A stretch of DNA of 64,000 nucleotides from Zeugodacus cucurbitae (lineage: Eukaryota > Arthropoda > Insecta > Diptera > Tephritidae). Made by a program: the position numbers and the translations under genes. The notes under the pieces were generated by a model. The model ran no database searches. It was not told where the DNA came from and saw only the letters and a program-made list of their open reading frames with translations. Positions 23,271 to 35,179 of the stretch are shown piece after piece. The stretch lies in assembly GCF_028554725.1 (NCBI RefSeq), contig NC_071670.1:23244001-23308000 (forward strand). Reading direction: 5' to 3'. Within the stretch, counting starts at the first letter, position 1, and every line of letters starts with the position of its first letter.

Positions 23271-26200
23271 TAATCATTTATTTTGTATTTTTATCAGATT
23301 TATGATCAAGTTCAAATTCTTGCAAGTTGAATATTGACAAATAAAAACATAAAGAACATTTATTCATAATCATTTATTTTGTATTTTATCACATTTAAGA
23401 TCAAAGTTCACTTTCTTGCAAGTTGTTTATCGACAACTGGAAACATAAAGAACATTTATTCATAATCATTTATTTCATATTTTATCAGATTTAAGATAAA
23501 AGTTCACTTTCGTGCAAGTTGAATATCGACAAATAAAAACATAAAGAACATAATTTCATAATCATTTATTTCGTATTTTATCGCATTTAAGATCAAAGTT
23601 CACTTTCTTGCGAGTTGAATATTACAAATAAAAACATAAAGAACATTTATTCATAATCATTAATTTTGTGTTTTTATCAGATTTAAGATCAAAGTTCACA
23701 TTCTTGCAAGTTGAATATTGACAAATAAAAATATAAAGAACATAAATTCATAATCATTTATTTCGTATTTTATCACATTTAAGATCAAAGTTCACTTTCT
23801 TGCAAGTTGTTTATCGACAAATAGAAACATAAAGAATGTTTATTCATAATCATTTATTTTGTATTTTTATCACATTTAAGATCAAAGTTCACTCTCTTGC
23901 AAGTTGTGTATCGACAAATAAAAACATAAAGAACATTTATTCATAATCATTTATTTTGTATTTTATCACATGTAAGATAAAAGTTCACTTTCCTGCAAGT
24001 TAAATATCGACAAATAAAAACATAAAGAATGTTTATTCCTAACCATTTATTTTGTATTTTATCCCATTTAATATCAAAATTCACATTCTAGCAAGTTGAA
24101 TATTGACAAATAAAAACATAAAGAACATTTATTCATAATCATAAAAACATAAAGAACATTTATCCATAATCATTTATTTTGTATTTTATCACATGTAAGA
24201 TAAAAGTTCACTTTCCCGCAAGTTAATACCGACAAATAAAAACATAAAGAATGTTTATTCATAATCATTTATCTTGTATTTTTATCAGATTTAAGATCAA
24301 ATTCACATTCTTGCAAGTTGAATATTGACAAATAAAAACATAAAGAGCATTTATTCATAATCATTTGTTTTGTATTTTATCACATTTAAGATCAAAGTTC
24401 ACTTTCTTGCAAGTTGTTTATCGACAAATAAAAACATAAAGAATATTTATTCATAATCATTTATTTTGTATTTTTATCAGATTTATGATCAAGTTCAATT
24501 TCTTGCAAGTTAAATATCCACAAATAAAAACATAAAGAATGTTTACTCATAATCATTTATTTTGTATTTTTATCAGATTTATGATCAAGTTCAAATTCTT
24601 GCAAGTTGAATATTGACAAATAAAAACATAAAGAACATTTATTCATAATCATTTATTTTGTATTTTATCACATTTAAGATCAAAGTTCACTTTCTTGCAA
24701 GTTGTTTATCGACAACTGGAAACATAAAGAACATTTATTCATAATCATTTATATCATATTTTATCAGATTTAAGATAAAAGTTCACTTTCGTGCAAGTTG
24801 AATATCGACAAATAAAAACATAAAGAACATAATTTCATAATCATTTATTTCGTATTTTATCACATTTAAGATCAAAGTTCACTTTCTTGCGAGTTGAATA
24901 TTACAAATAAAAACATGAAGAACATTTATTCATAATCATTAATTTTGTGTTTTTATCAGATTTAAGATCAAAGTTCACATTCTTGCAAGTTGAATATTGA
25001 CAAATAAAAATATAAAGAACATAAATTCATAATCATTTATTTCGTATTTTATCACATTTAAGATCAAAGTTCACTTTCTTGCAAGTTGTTTATCGACAAA
25101 TAGAAACATAAAGTATGTTTATTCAATATCATTTATTTTGTATTTTTATCACATTTAAGATCAAAGTTCACTCTCTTGCAAGTTGTGTATCGACAAATAA
25201 AAACATAAAGAACATTTATTCATAATCATTTATTTTGTATTTTATCACATGTAAGATAAAAGTTCACTTTCCTGCAAGTTAAATATCGACAAATAAAAAT
25301 ATAAAGAATGTTTATTCCTAATCATTTATTTTATATTTTATCACATTTAATATCAAAGTTCACTTTCCTGCAAGTTAAATATCGACAAATAAAAACATAA
25401 AGAATGTTTATTCATAATCATTTATTTTGTATTTTATCACTTTTAATATCAAAGTTCACTTTCTTGCAAGTTGTTTATGGACAAATAGAAACATAAAGAA
25501 TGTTTATTCATAATCATTTATTTTGTATTTTTATCAGATTTATGATCAAGTTCACATTCTTGCAAGTTGAATATTGACAAATAAAAACATAAAGAACATT
25601 TATTCATAATCATTTATTTTGTATTTAATCACATTTAAGATCAAAGCTCACTTTCTTGCAAGTTGTTTATCGACAAATAGAAACATAAAGAATGTTAATT
25701 CATAATCATTTATTTTGTATTTTTATCAGATTTATGATCAAGTTCACTTTCTTGCAAGTTAAATATCGACAAATAAAAACATAAAGAATGTTTACTCATA
25801 ATCATTTATTTTGTATTTTTATCAGATCTATGATCAAGTTCACATTCTTGCAAGTTGAATATTGACAAATAAAAACATAAAGAACATTTATTCATAATCA
25901 TTTATTTTATATTTTATCAGATTTAAGATAAAAGTTCACTTTCGTGCAAGTTGAATATCGACAAATAAAAACATAAAGAAAATAAATTCATAATCATTTA
26001 TTTCGTATTTTAACACATTTAAGGTCAAAGTTCGCTTTCTTGCGAGTTGAATATTAAAAATGAAAATAAATTCATAATCATTTATTTTGTATTTTTATCA
26101 GATTTATGATCAAAGTTCACATTCTTGCAAGTTGAATATTAAAAATAAAAATGTAAAGAATGTTTATTCATAATCATTTATTTTGTATTTTATCAGATTT

Positions 26201-29200
26201 ATGATCAAATTCACATTCTTGCAAGTTGAATATTGACAAATAAAAACATAAAGAACATTTATTCATAATCATTTATTTTGTATTTTATCACTTTTAAGAT
26301 CAAAGTTCGCTTTCTTGCAAGTTGTTTATCGACAAATAAAAACATAATGAATGTTTATTCATAATCATTTATTTTGTATTTTATCACATTTAAGATTAAA
26401 GTTCACTATCTTGCAAGTTAAATATCGACAAATAGAAACTTAAAGAATGTTTATTCATAATCATTTATTTTGTATTTTTATTCATAATCATTTATTTTGT
26501 ATTTTATCACATGTAAGATAAAAGTTCACTTTCCTGCAAGTTAAATACCGACAAATAAAAACATAAAGAACATTTATCCATAATCATTTATTTTGTATTT
26601 TATCACATGTAAGATAAAAGTTCACTTTCCCGCAAGTTAAATACCGACAAATAAAAACATAAAGAATGTTAATTCATAATCATTTATCTTGTATTTTTAT
26701 CAGATTTAAGATCAAATTCACATTCTTGCAAGTTGAATATTGACAAATAAAAACATAAAGAGCATTTATTCATAATCATTTATTTTGTATTTTATCACAT
26801 TTAAGATCAAAGTTCACTTTCTTGCAAGTTGTTTATCGACAAATAAAAACATAAAGAATATTTATTCATAATCATTTATTTTGTATTTTTATCAGATTTA
26901 TGATCAAGTTCAATTTCTTGCAAGTTAAATATTGACAAATAAAAACATAAAGAATGTTTACTCATAATCATTTATTTTGTATTTTTATCAGATTTATGAT
27001 CAAGTTCACATTCTTGCAAGTTGTTTATCGACAACTGGAAACATAAAGAACATTTATTCATAATCATTTATTTTGTATTTTTATCAGATTTATGATCAAG
27101 TTCAATTTCTTGCAAGTTAAATATTGACAAATAAAAACATAAAGAACATTTATTCATAATCATTTATTTTGTATTTTATCACATTTAAGATCAAAGTTCA
27201 CTTTCTTGCAAGTTGTTTATCGACAACTTCATATTTTATCAGATTTAAGATAAAAGTTCACTTTCGTGCAAGTTGAATATCGACAAATAAAAACATAAAG
27301 AACATAATTTCATAATCATTTATTTCGTATTTTATCGCATTTAAGATCAAAGTTCACTTTCTTGGGAGTTGAATATTACAAATAAAAACATAAAGAACAT
27401 TTATTCATAATCATTAATTTTGTGTTTTTATCAGATTTAAGATCAAAGTTCACATTCTTGCAAGTTGAATATTGACAAATAAAAATATAAAGAACATAAA
27501 TTCATAATCATTTATTTCGTATTTTATCACATTTAAGATCAAAGTTCACTTTCTTGCAAGTTGTTTATCGACAAATAGAAACATAAAGAATGTTTATTCA
27601 TAATCATTTATTTTGTATTTTTATCACATTTAAGATCAAAGTTCACTCTCTTGCAAGTTGTGTATCGACAAATAAAAACATAAAGAACATTTATTCATAA
27701 TCATTTATTTTGTATTTTATCACATGTAAGATAAAAGTTCACTTTCTTGCAAGTTAAATATCGACAAATAAAAACATAAAGAATGTTTATTCCTAATCAT
27801 TTATTTTATATTTTATCACATTTAATATCAAAGTTCACTTTCCTGCAAGTTAAATATCGACAAATAAAAACATAAAGAATGTTTATTCATAAACATTTAT
27901 TTTGTATTTTATCACATTTAATATCAAAGTTCACTTTCTTGCAAGTTGTTTATCGACAAATAGAAACATAAAGAATGTTTATTCATAATCATTTATTTTG
28001 TATTTTTATCAGATTTATGATCAAGTTCACATTCTTGCAAGTTGAATATTGACAAATAAAAACATAAAGAACATTTATTCATAATCATTTATTTTGTATT
28101 TTATCACATTTAAGATCAAAGTTCACTTTCTTGCAAGTTGTTTATCGACAAATAGAAACATAAAGAATGTTAATTCATAATCATTTATTTTGTATTTTTA
28201 TCAGATTTATGATCAAGTTCACATTCTTGCAAGTTGAATATTGACAAATAAAAACATAAAGAACATTTATTCATAATCATTTATTTTGTATTTTATCACA
28301 TTTAAGATCAAAGCTCACTTTCTTGCAAGTTGTTTATCGACAAATAGAAACATAAAGAATGTTAATTCATAATCATTTATTTTGTATTTTTATCAGATTT
28401 ATGATCAAGTTCACTTTCTTGCAAGTTAAATATCGACAAATAAAAACATAAAGAATGTTTACTCATAATCATTTATTTTGTATTTTTATCAGATTTATGA
28501 TCAAGTTCACATTCTTGCAGGTTGAATATTGACAAATAAAAACATAAAGAACATTTATTCACAATCATTTATTTTGTATTTTATCACATTTAAGATCAAA
28601 GTTCACTTTCTTGCAAGTTGTTTATCGACAAATAGAAACATAAAGAATGTTAATTCATAATCATTTATTTTGTATTTTATCAGATTTATGATCAAATTCA
28701 CATTCTTGCAAGTTGAATATTGACAAATAAAAACATAAAGAACATTTATTCATAATCATTTATTTTGTATTTTATCACTTTTAAGATCAAAGTTCGCTTT
28801 CTTGCAAGTTGTTTATCGACAAATAAAAACATAATGAATGTTTATTCATAATCATTTATTTTGTATTTTATCACATTTAAGATTAAAGTTCACTATCTTG
28901 CAAGTTAAATATCGACAAATAGAAACTTAAAGAATGTTTATTCATAATCATTTATTTTGTATTTTTATTCATAATCATTTATTTTGTATTTTATCACATG
29001 TAAGATAAAAGTTCACTTTCCTGCAAGTTAAATACCGACAAATAAAAACATAAAGAATATTTATTCATAATCATTTATTTTGTATTTTTATCAGATTTAT
29101 GATCAAGTTCAATTTCTTGCAAGTTAAATATTGACAAATAAAAACATAAAGAATGTTTACTCATAATCATTTATTTTGTATTTTTATCAGATTTATGATC

Positions 29201-30787
29201 AAGTTCACATTCTTGCAAGTTGTTTATCGACAACTGGAAACATAAAGAACATTTATTCATAATCATTTATTTTATATTTTATCAGATTTAAGATAAAAGT
29301 TCACTTTCGTGCAAGTTGAATATCGACAAATAAAAACATAAAGAAAATAAATTCATAATCATTTATTTCGTATTTTAACACATTTAAGGTCAAAGTTCGC
29401 TTTCTTGCGAGTTGAATATTAAAAATAAAAATAAATTCATAATCATTTATTTTGTATTTTTATCAGATTTATGATCAAAGTTCACATTCTTGCAAGTTGA
29501 ATATTAAAAATACAAACGTAAAGAATGTTTATTCATAATCATTTATTTTGTATTTTATCAGATTTATGATCAAATTCACATTCTTGCAAGTTGAATATTG
29601 ACAAATAAAAACATAAAGAACATAAATTCATAATCATTTATTTCGTATTTTATCACATTTAAGATCAAAGTTCACTTTCTTGCAAGTTGTTTATCGACAA
29701 ATAGAAACATAAAGAATGTTTATTCATAATCATTTATTTTGTATTTTTATCACATTTAAGATCAAAGTTCACTCTCTTGCAAGTTGTGTATCGACAAATA
29801 AAAACATAAAGAACATTTATTCATAATCATTTATTTTGTATTTTATCACATGTAAGATAAAAGTTCACTTTCCTGCAAGTTAAATATCGACAAATAAAAA
29901 CATAAAGAATGTTTATTCCTAATCATTTATTTTATATTTTATCACATTTAATATCAAAGTTCACTTTCCTGCAAGTTAAATATCGACAAATAAAAACATA
30001 AAGAATGTTTATTCATAATCATTTATTTTGTATTTTATCACATTTAATATCAAAGTTCACTTTCTTGCAAGTTGTTTATCGACAAATAGAAACATAAAGA
30101 ATGTTTATTCATAATCATTTATTTTGTATTTTTATCAGATTTATGATCAAGTTCACATTCTTGCAAGTTGAATATTGACAAATAAAAACATAAAGAACAT
30201 TTATTCATAATCATTTATTTTGTATTTTATCACATTTAAGATCAAAGCTCACTTTCTTGCAAGTTGTTTATCGACAAATAGAAACATAAAGAATGTTAAT
30301 TCATAATCATTTATTTTGTATTTTTATCAGATTTATGATCAAGTTCACTTTCTTGCAAGTTAAATATCGACAAATAAAAACATAAAGAATGTTTACTCAT
30401 AATCATTTATTTTGTATTTTTATCAGATTTATGATCAAGTTCACATTCTTGCAAGTTGAATATTGACAAATAAAAACATAAAGAACATTTATTCATAATC
30501 ATTTATTTTGTATTTTATCACATGTAAGATAAAAGTTCACTTTCCTGCAAGTTAAATATCGACAAATAAAAACATAAAGAATGTTAATTCCTAATCATTT
30601 ATTTTATATTTTATCACATTTAATATCAAAGTTCACTTTCCTGCAAGTTAAATATCGACAAATAAAAACATAAAGAATGTTTATTCATAATCATTTATTT
30701 TGTATTTGATCACATTTAATATCAAAGTTCACTTTCTTGCAAGTTGTTTATCGACAAATAGAAACATAAAGAATGTTTATTCATAAT

Positions 30788-31367
30788 GATTAAATGCCTA
30801 AATGATCAAGATGATAATGCTAAGCCTTCATCAAAACGTAAACGTCCGTCTAATGAGGAACCTGCCACTTTGTCCGTGAAAAGTATGTCACCGGTGAAAT
30901 TAGACCTTATTAATCTCTCATCTCCTTGCCCTCAAGGAGAGAAGCCTTCCTCTTCAAAAGTGCTTAATCCTCCGAAAACAATTAACGATAACCTTAAGCG
31001 GAAAACTATTCAGGATCCGCCTCCTATTAACTCTGAGTTTGTGGCAAAAAATTTGGTAGTAATACCTCAACGAAAATCTATTTTCGTTTCGAGATTCGCT
31101 TCGGATACCACAATAGAAGATATATAGTTTTACATCTCGTCGAAATTAAAAATTAACGATATTGATATTGATGTCAGAAAATTTAACTTTAAATACGAAA
31201 GAAACATATCTTCTTTCAAGATTGGCGTTTCAGCTGTTAATTTTCAATTGCTACTTGATGAATCATTTTGGCCACCTGGAGCTTTCGTGCGCGAATTCGA
31301 GCAAAAACAACAAAAACAAACTGTAATTGCTCATATTCCAAAAAATGCCGCGGATTCAAAAAACTAA
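30788..31367 (+). pseudogene. LINE ORF1 C-terminal remnant with premature stop
   Basis: The 3' part of ORF1, the RNA-binding protein of the LINE. The frame starts within the truncated end; the ATG at 30786 is made by the insertion junction and is not the native start. A basic stretch (SSKRKRPS) and a Lys/Ser/Pro-rich region are followed by a segment beginning SIFVSRFASDTT, which resembles the RRM-like end of arthropod LINE ORF1 proteins. A TAG at 31125-31127 interrupts this segment. Beyond it the same frame stays open to TAA at 31365-31367 and ends with a FWPPGAFVREF-type motif, so the stop is a point change in an otherwise kept frame. No zinc finger remains; it would lie in the lost 5' part. 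Confidence 0.82.
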
Positions 31368-34204
31368 TTATAAAAAATTCATTACAAATTCACTATCAAA
31401 ATGTAAGGGGTTTAAATACAAAATTAAAAGAATTGTATTTGAACAGCACTAATTGTAATTTTAAAGTCATTGCTTTTACTGAAACTTGGCTTAAACCTCA
31501 TATCTTTGATAACGAAATATTAAATAGTGAATTTCAAATCTTTAGATGCGATCGACTGAACAGAGTCGGGGGGGGTGTACTATTTGCTGTGCATTCTTCA
31601 ATTCCATCTGAAGAAGTAGAAGTTCCTCATGCGGACTTTATTGAATTTAAGTGCATACGAATTTGTATTAATAAATGTTCTATTTATCTAACTTTATCTT
31701 ATATTCCGCCTCAATCGGACTTATCTGTATATACGCAGCATGTTTCTTTAATAAATAATGTTTTTTCAATTGCTAAGAATACTGATTACATAATTGTTCT
31801 AGGCGATTTCAATTTACCGTGTGTATCTTGGAAATCTGTTGACGATTGCATTACCCCTTTTTGCACTCGTTTAAGCTTTAATGAGTTTTTGGAAGAAATG
31901 TCGGGGATGGGTCTTAACCAAATTAACTTAATTCCGAACAAGTTTGGTAAATTCTTAGATTTGGTCTATGTTGATAATACTTCAACAGTTTCTGTGGTCC
32001 GATCTGATCCTTTAGTTTTGCCAGAGGACTCTTATCACCCTGCCTTGGAAATTAATATCGAAATCATAGACGAATTACTTGTATGCAACAAACAGGACCT
32101 TTGTTCTCGGTTCAACTTTGCGAAAGCTAACTTCAAAAAGATTAATTGTGAACTTTCTAAATTGACTTGGCCTGATTATAGTGGTAATATTGAATTAAAT
32201 GTATCACATTTTAATGAAACAATTTTTAATATTTTTGAAAGATTTGTTCCGAAATGTTTTATTATCAAAAGAAAAAGTTCAAATTTGTGGTATTCGAATG
32301 AGCTATGTAAATTAAAAAATAAAAAAGCTCGTGCTTTTAAACTTTATAAAAGAACTGGAGCTCTTGTTGACTATTTAAAATATTCTAAATTGCGTCGTCC
32401 GTTTGAGGAACTTAACAAAAAATGTTATAAAAACTACATAATCAAAGTAAAAAATAATATTATTCGTAATCCGAAATTGTTTTATGGTTTCGTTAACTCC
32501 AAACGCAGGATTTCAAATTTTCCGTCCGCGATGAAATATAAATCAACAATGTCATGTGACAATTATATTATTTCTAATATGTTTGCAGAATTCTTCAAAT
32601 CCAATTATTGCTCAAACTACCCTATGAATGTGCCATATCATCAAGTGTTATGTCCGAGTACTGTAATTAATACACCAATTATTTCTGAAACAGATGTCTT
32701 AAATTATTTAGTTACGTTAAAAGATTCGTTTAAATATGGCCCTGATATGATTCCCTCAAGCTTTCTTAAAAATTGCGCAAAATATATCTATCTGCCCTTA
32801 ACTAAGCTTTTTAACCTATCTCTTAAACAAGGTATTTTTCCGTCAATGTGGAAAAACTCTTTTATATTACCTTTGCATAAAAGTGGAGTTAGATCATCTG
32901 TTGAGAACTATAGGGGGATAGCTAAAATGTCAGCTATACCCAAACTTTTTGAAGCTATTGTCACTGACCAAATAACTTTCTTAATCTCTCCTTTAATTTC
33001 ATTCTCTCAGCATGGATTTTGTAAAGGGAAATCTACAGTAACTAACTTGCTTGAATTTGTAAACCATGTGTCAATGGGTTTTAGGGATAATAAGAATACT
33101 GATGTTATATATACAGACTTTAGTAAAGCATTCGATAGAGTAAACCACTCAATTCTTTTGCAAAAACTGAATCTTCTTGGTTTTCAACCAAGACTTCTAA
33201 AATGGGTATCCTCATATCTTACTAACAGAAAACAACAAGTTTTATTTAATAATACATTATCCGATTCAATTAGTGTCACTTCAGGGGTTCCACAGGGTAG
33301 TCATCTCGGCCCGATTCTGTTCTTGTTGTTCATCAATGATATACCTTCAGTAATTAAGTTTTCAGAAATTTTATTATATGCGGATGATGTAAAACTTTTT
33401 AAATCATATACTTCTCATAATGAAAGGACTGAGTTGCAATCGGATTTAAATAATTTAGTTACTTGGTGTCACAAAAATGATATGCCACTGAATCTTAAAA
33501 AATGTAAAACGATGTGCTTTTCCCGTAGAACTGTTGATCTTTCCCCCTATGTAATAAATAACTTCAGTTTAGAGCAAGTTTTTAGCTTTGTTGATTTAGG
33601 AGTTAATATGGACCCTAAACTAAATTTTAATTCTCATGTAAATTCAATTGTCTTAAAAGCTAAAGGTGCTCTTAGCTTTGTTAAACGTTGGTCTAAAGAA
33701 TTTAGTGATCCGTATATTACTAAAATTCTTTTTACAACATTGGTAAGGCCTATATTGGAGTATGGTTCTGTGGTATGGAATCCTAGCTATCAATCCCATT
33801 CTGATAAGCTTGAGTCCGTTCAAAAACAATTTTTACTTTTTGCTTTAGGCCACTTACATTGGGATTCAAGATTGAATCTTCCCCCGTATACTAGTCGTTT
33901 AAAACTTATAAATCTTCCCACACTCACTAGTCGCAGAGAAATGCTAGGTATAATTTTTCTAGTAAAACTTCTGAATGGTTTAGTTTGTAGTTCATTCCTT
34001 TTGTCTGATATTAAGTTTAATGTCCCATTGCGTTCATCCAGGCAGTTTAGACCATTATTTCTAAAATCTTCTAGAACAAATTTTGAGTTAAATGAACCAT
34101 TCTGCCGAATATGTCATGATTTTAATTCGCATTCCAGCACATTTGATCCATCTGACTCAATATTTAGCATCAAAAAAACTATTTTGTCTTCTCTTAATAA
34201 ATAA
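31268..34204 (+). CDS. LINE ORF2: endonuclease-reverse transcriptase
   Basis: Open frame of 978 codons that would nick target DNA and copy the LINE RNA. It overlaps the ORF1 remnant by 100 bp in another frame. Its first codon here is TTG, and there is no ATG before about residue 211, so it was probably translated by reinitiation or frameshift, or the ATG has been lost. Recognisable similarity begins near residue 39. AP-endonuclease-like domain, 40-260: TETW at 71-74, LGDFN at 178-182, and a SYHP motif at 255-258 in the place of the usual SDH. Reverse transcriptase, about 470-770: TDFSKAFD at 616-623, SGVPQGS at 672-678, YADD at 704-707. A Cys/His cluster (FCRICH) lies at 945-950. No frameshift or internal stop is seen, but the copy lacks its 5' end and cannot make its own full RNA. 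Confidence 0.92.
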   Translation: MATWSFRARIRAKTTKTNCNCSYSKKCRGFKKLIIKNSLQIHYQNVRGLNTKLKELYLNSTNCNFKVIAFTETWLKPHIFDNEILNSEFQIFRCDRLNRVGGGVLFAVHSSIPSEEVEVPHADFIEFKCIRICINKCSIYLTLSYIPPQSDLSVYTQHVSLINNVFSIAKNTDYIIVLGDFNLPCVSWKSVDDCITPFCTRLSFNEFLEEMSGMGLNQINLIPNKFGKFLDLVYVDNTSTVSVVRSDPLVLPEDSYHPALEINIEIIDELLVCNKQDLCSRFNFAKANFKKINCELSKLTWPDYSGNIELNVSHFNETIFNIFERFVPKCFIIKRKSSNLWYSNELCKLKNKKARAFKLYKRTGALVDYLKYSKLRRPFEELNKKCYKNYIIKVKNNIIRNPKLFYGFVNSKRRISNFPSAMKYKSTMSCDNYIISNMFAEFFKSNYCSNYPMNVPYHQVLCPSTVINTPIISETDVLNYLVTLKDSFKYGPDMIPSSFLKNCAKYIYLPLTKLFNLSLKQGIFPSMWKNSFILPLHKSGVRSSVENYRGIAKMSAIPKLFEAIVTDQITFLISPLISFSQHGFCKGKSTVTNLLEFVNHVSMGFRDNKNTDVIYTDFSKAFDRVNHSILLQKLNLLGFQPRLLKWVSSYLTNRKQQVLFNNTLSDSISVTSGVPQGSHLGPILFLLFINDIPSVIKFSEILLYADDVKLFKSYTSHNERTELQSDLNNLVTWCHKNDMPLNLKKCKTMCFSRRTVDLSPYVINNFSLEQVFSFVDLGVNMDPKLNFNSHVNSIVLKAKGALSFVKRWSKEFSDPYITKILFTTLVRPILEYGSVVWNPSYQSHSDKLESVQKQFLLFALGHLHWDSRLNLPPYTSRLKLINLPTLTSRREMLGIIFLVKLLNGLVCSSFLLSDIKFNVPLRSSRQFRPLFLKSSRTNFELNEPFCRICHDFNSHSSTFDPSDSIFSIKKTILSSLNK

Positions 34205-34397
34205 TATTCAGAAATTTTTAACTTTTTGTTTTTATAAATTTTTAAATCTCAGCTGTTGAAATGTTTCTTTCTGTAGCTGAGCAGTTTGAGAACCGGACGC
34301 TTAAAAATCTCTTGCCTTTCTAGACTCGGCAAATTCCGCTCGTATGCGGACTGCGCCCCACGCGTCGGTTGGGCGGGAGGAGGGTAATCGTTTGGGT
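34205..34397 (+). other. LINE 3' UTR with two hairpins
   Basis: Short 3' UTR between the ORF2 stop and the TAA tail. Its second half is strikingly GC-rich for this window. Two small perfect stems are visible: TCCGC 34335-34339 with GCGGA 34346-34350 (6-nt loop), and CGCCC 34354-34358 with GGGCG 34371-34375 (12-nt loop). In several LINEs a 3' UTR hairpin is recognised by the reverse transcriptase to start target-primed synthesis; that role is inferred here. Confidence 0.6.
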
Positions 34398-34410
34398 TAA
34401 TAATAATAAT
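34398..34410 (+). repeat. (TAA)4 tail of the LINE
   Basis: TAATAATAATAAT at the 3' end of the element instead of poly(A). Simple-repeat tails of this type occur in the I factor and some other LINE families. The last bases cannot be told from a target duplication. Confidence 0.8.
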
Positions 34411-35179
34411 CATTTATTTTGTATTTTTATCAGATTTATGATCAAGTTCACATTCTTGCAAGTTGAATATTGACAAATAAAAACATAAAGAACATTTATT
34501 CATAATCATTTATTTCGTATTTTATCACATTTAAGATCAAAGTTCACTTTCTTGCAAGTTGTTTATCGACAAATAGAAACATAAAGAATGTTTATTCATA
34601 ATCATTTATTTTGTATTTTTATCACATTTAAGATCAAAGTTCACTCTCTTGCAAGTTGTGTATCGACAAATAAAAACATAAAGAACATTTATTCATAATC
34701 ATTTATTTTGTATTTTATCACATTTAATATCAAAGTTCACTTTCTTGCAAGTTGTTTATCGACAAATAGAAACATAAATAATGTTTATTCATAATCATTT
34801 ATTTTGTATTTTTATCAGATTTATGATCAAGTTCACATTCTTGCAAGTTGAATATTGACAAATAAAAACATAAAGAACATTTATTCATAATCATTTATTT
34901 TGTATTTTATCACATTTAAGATCAAAGCTCACTTTCTTGCAAGTTGTTTATCGACAAATAGAAACATAAAGAATGTTAATTCATAATCATTTATTTTGTA
35001 TTTTTATCAGATTTATGATCAAGTTCACTTTCTTGCAAGTTAAATATCGACAAATAAAAACATAAAGAATGTTTACTCATAATCATTTATTTTGTATTTT
35101 TATCAGATTTATGATCAAGTGCACATTCTTGCAAGTTGAATATTGACAAATAAAAACATAAAGAACATTTATTCATAAT

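Larger units (their letters stand above)
9477..30787 (+). repeat. 96-bp AT-rich satellite array, middle block
   Basis: Same satellite and orientation as 1-4142, with no gene seen. It mixes all monomer classes and the recurrent indel forms: 58-bp deleted monomers (for example near 10975, 12270, 18150, 18505), 27-bp internal duplications (for example near 10210, 13660, 16075, 20920, 22470), and a fusion reading CATAATCATAAAAACATAAAG at 9546, 13971, 17739 and 24134. Long blocks recur at fixed offsets and are listed separately. Many 96-bp monomers lack stop codons in one frame, giving short open frames with no coding meaning. Confidence 0.97.
30788..34410 (+). mobile_element. 5'-truncated Jockey/CR1-group LINE
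   Basis: A non-LTR retrotransposon inserted inside one satellite monomer. The monomer stops at TTCATAAT (30787) and resumes exactly at CATTTATT (34411), so no satellite was lost. It holds the end of ORF1, a full ORF2 with endonuclease and reverse transcriptase, a 3' UTR with hairpins and a (TAA)4 tail. The left end falls inside ORF1, which is the usual 5' truncation of target-primed reverse transcription. ATAAT at 30783-30787 and 34406-34410 could be a 5-bp target duplication or just the tail merging with the target. Domain content (EN and RT, no RNase H seen) fits the Jockey/CR1 group; the clade is not settled. Confidence 0.93.

Noticed and set aside
30786..30788. ATG at 30786 as the start of a 113-residue protein
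   Set aside because: The codon is formed across the satellite-LINE junction (AT from the satellite, G from the element), so it is accidental. The frame is the tail of a truncated ORF1.
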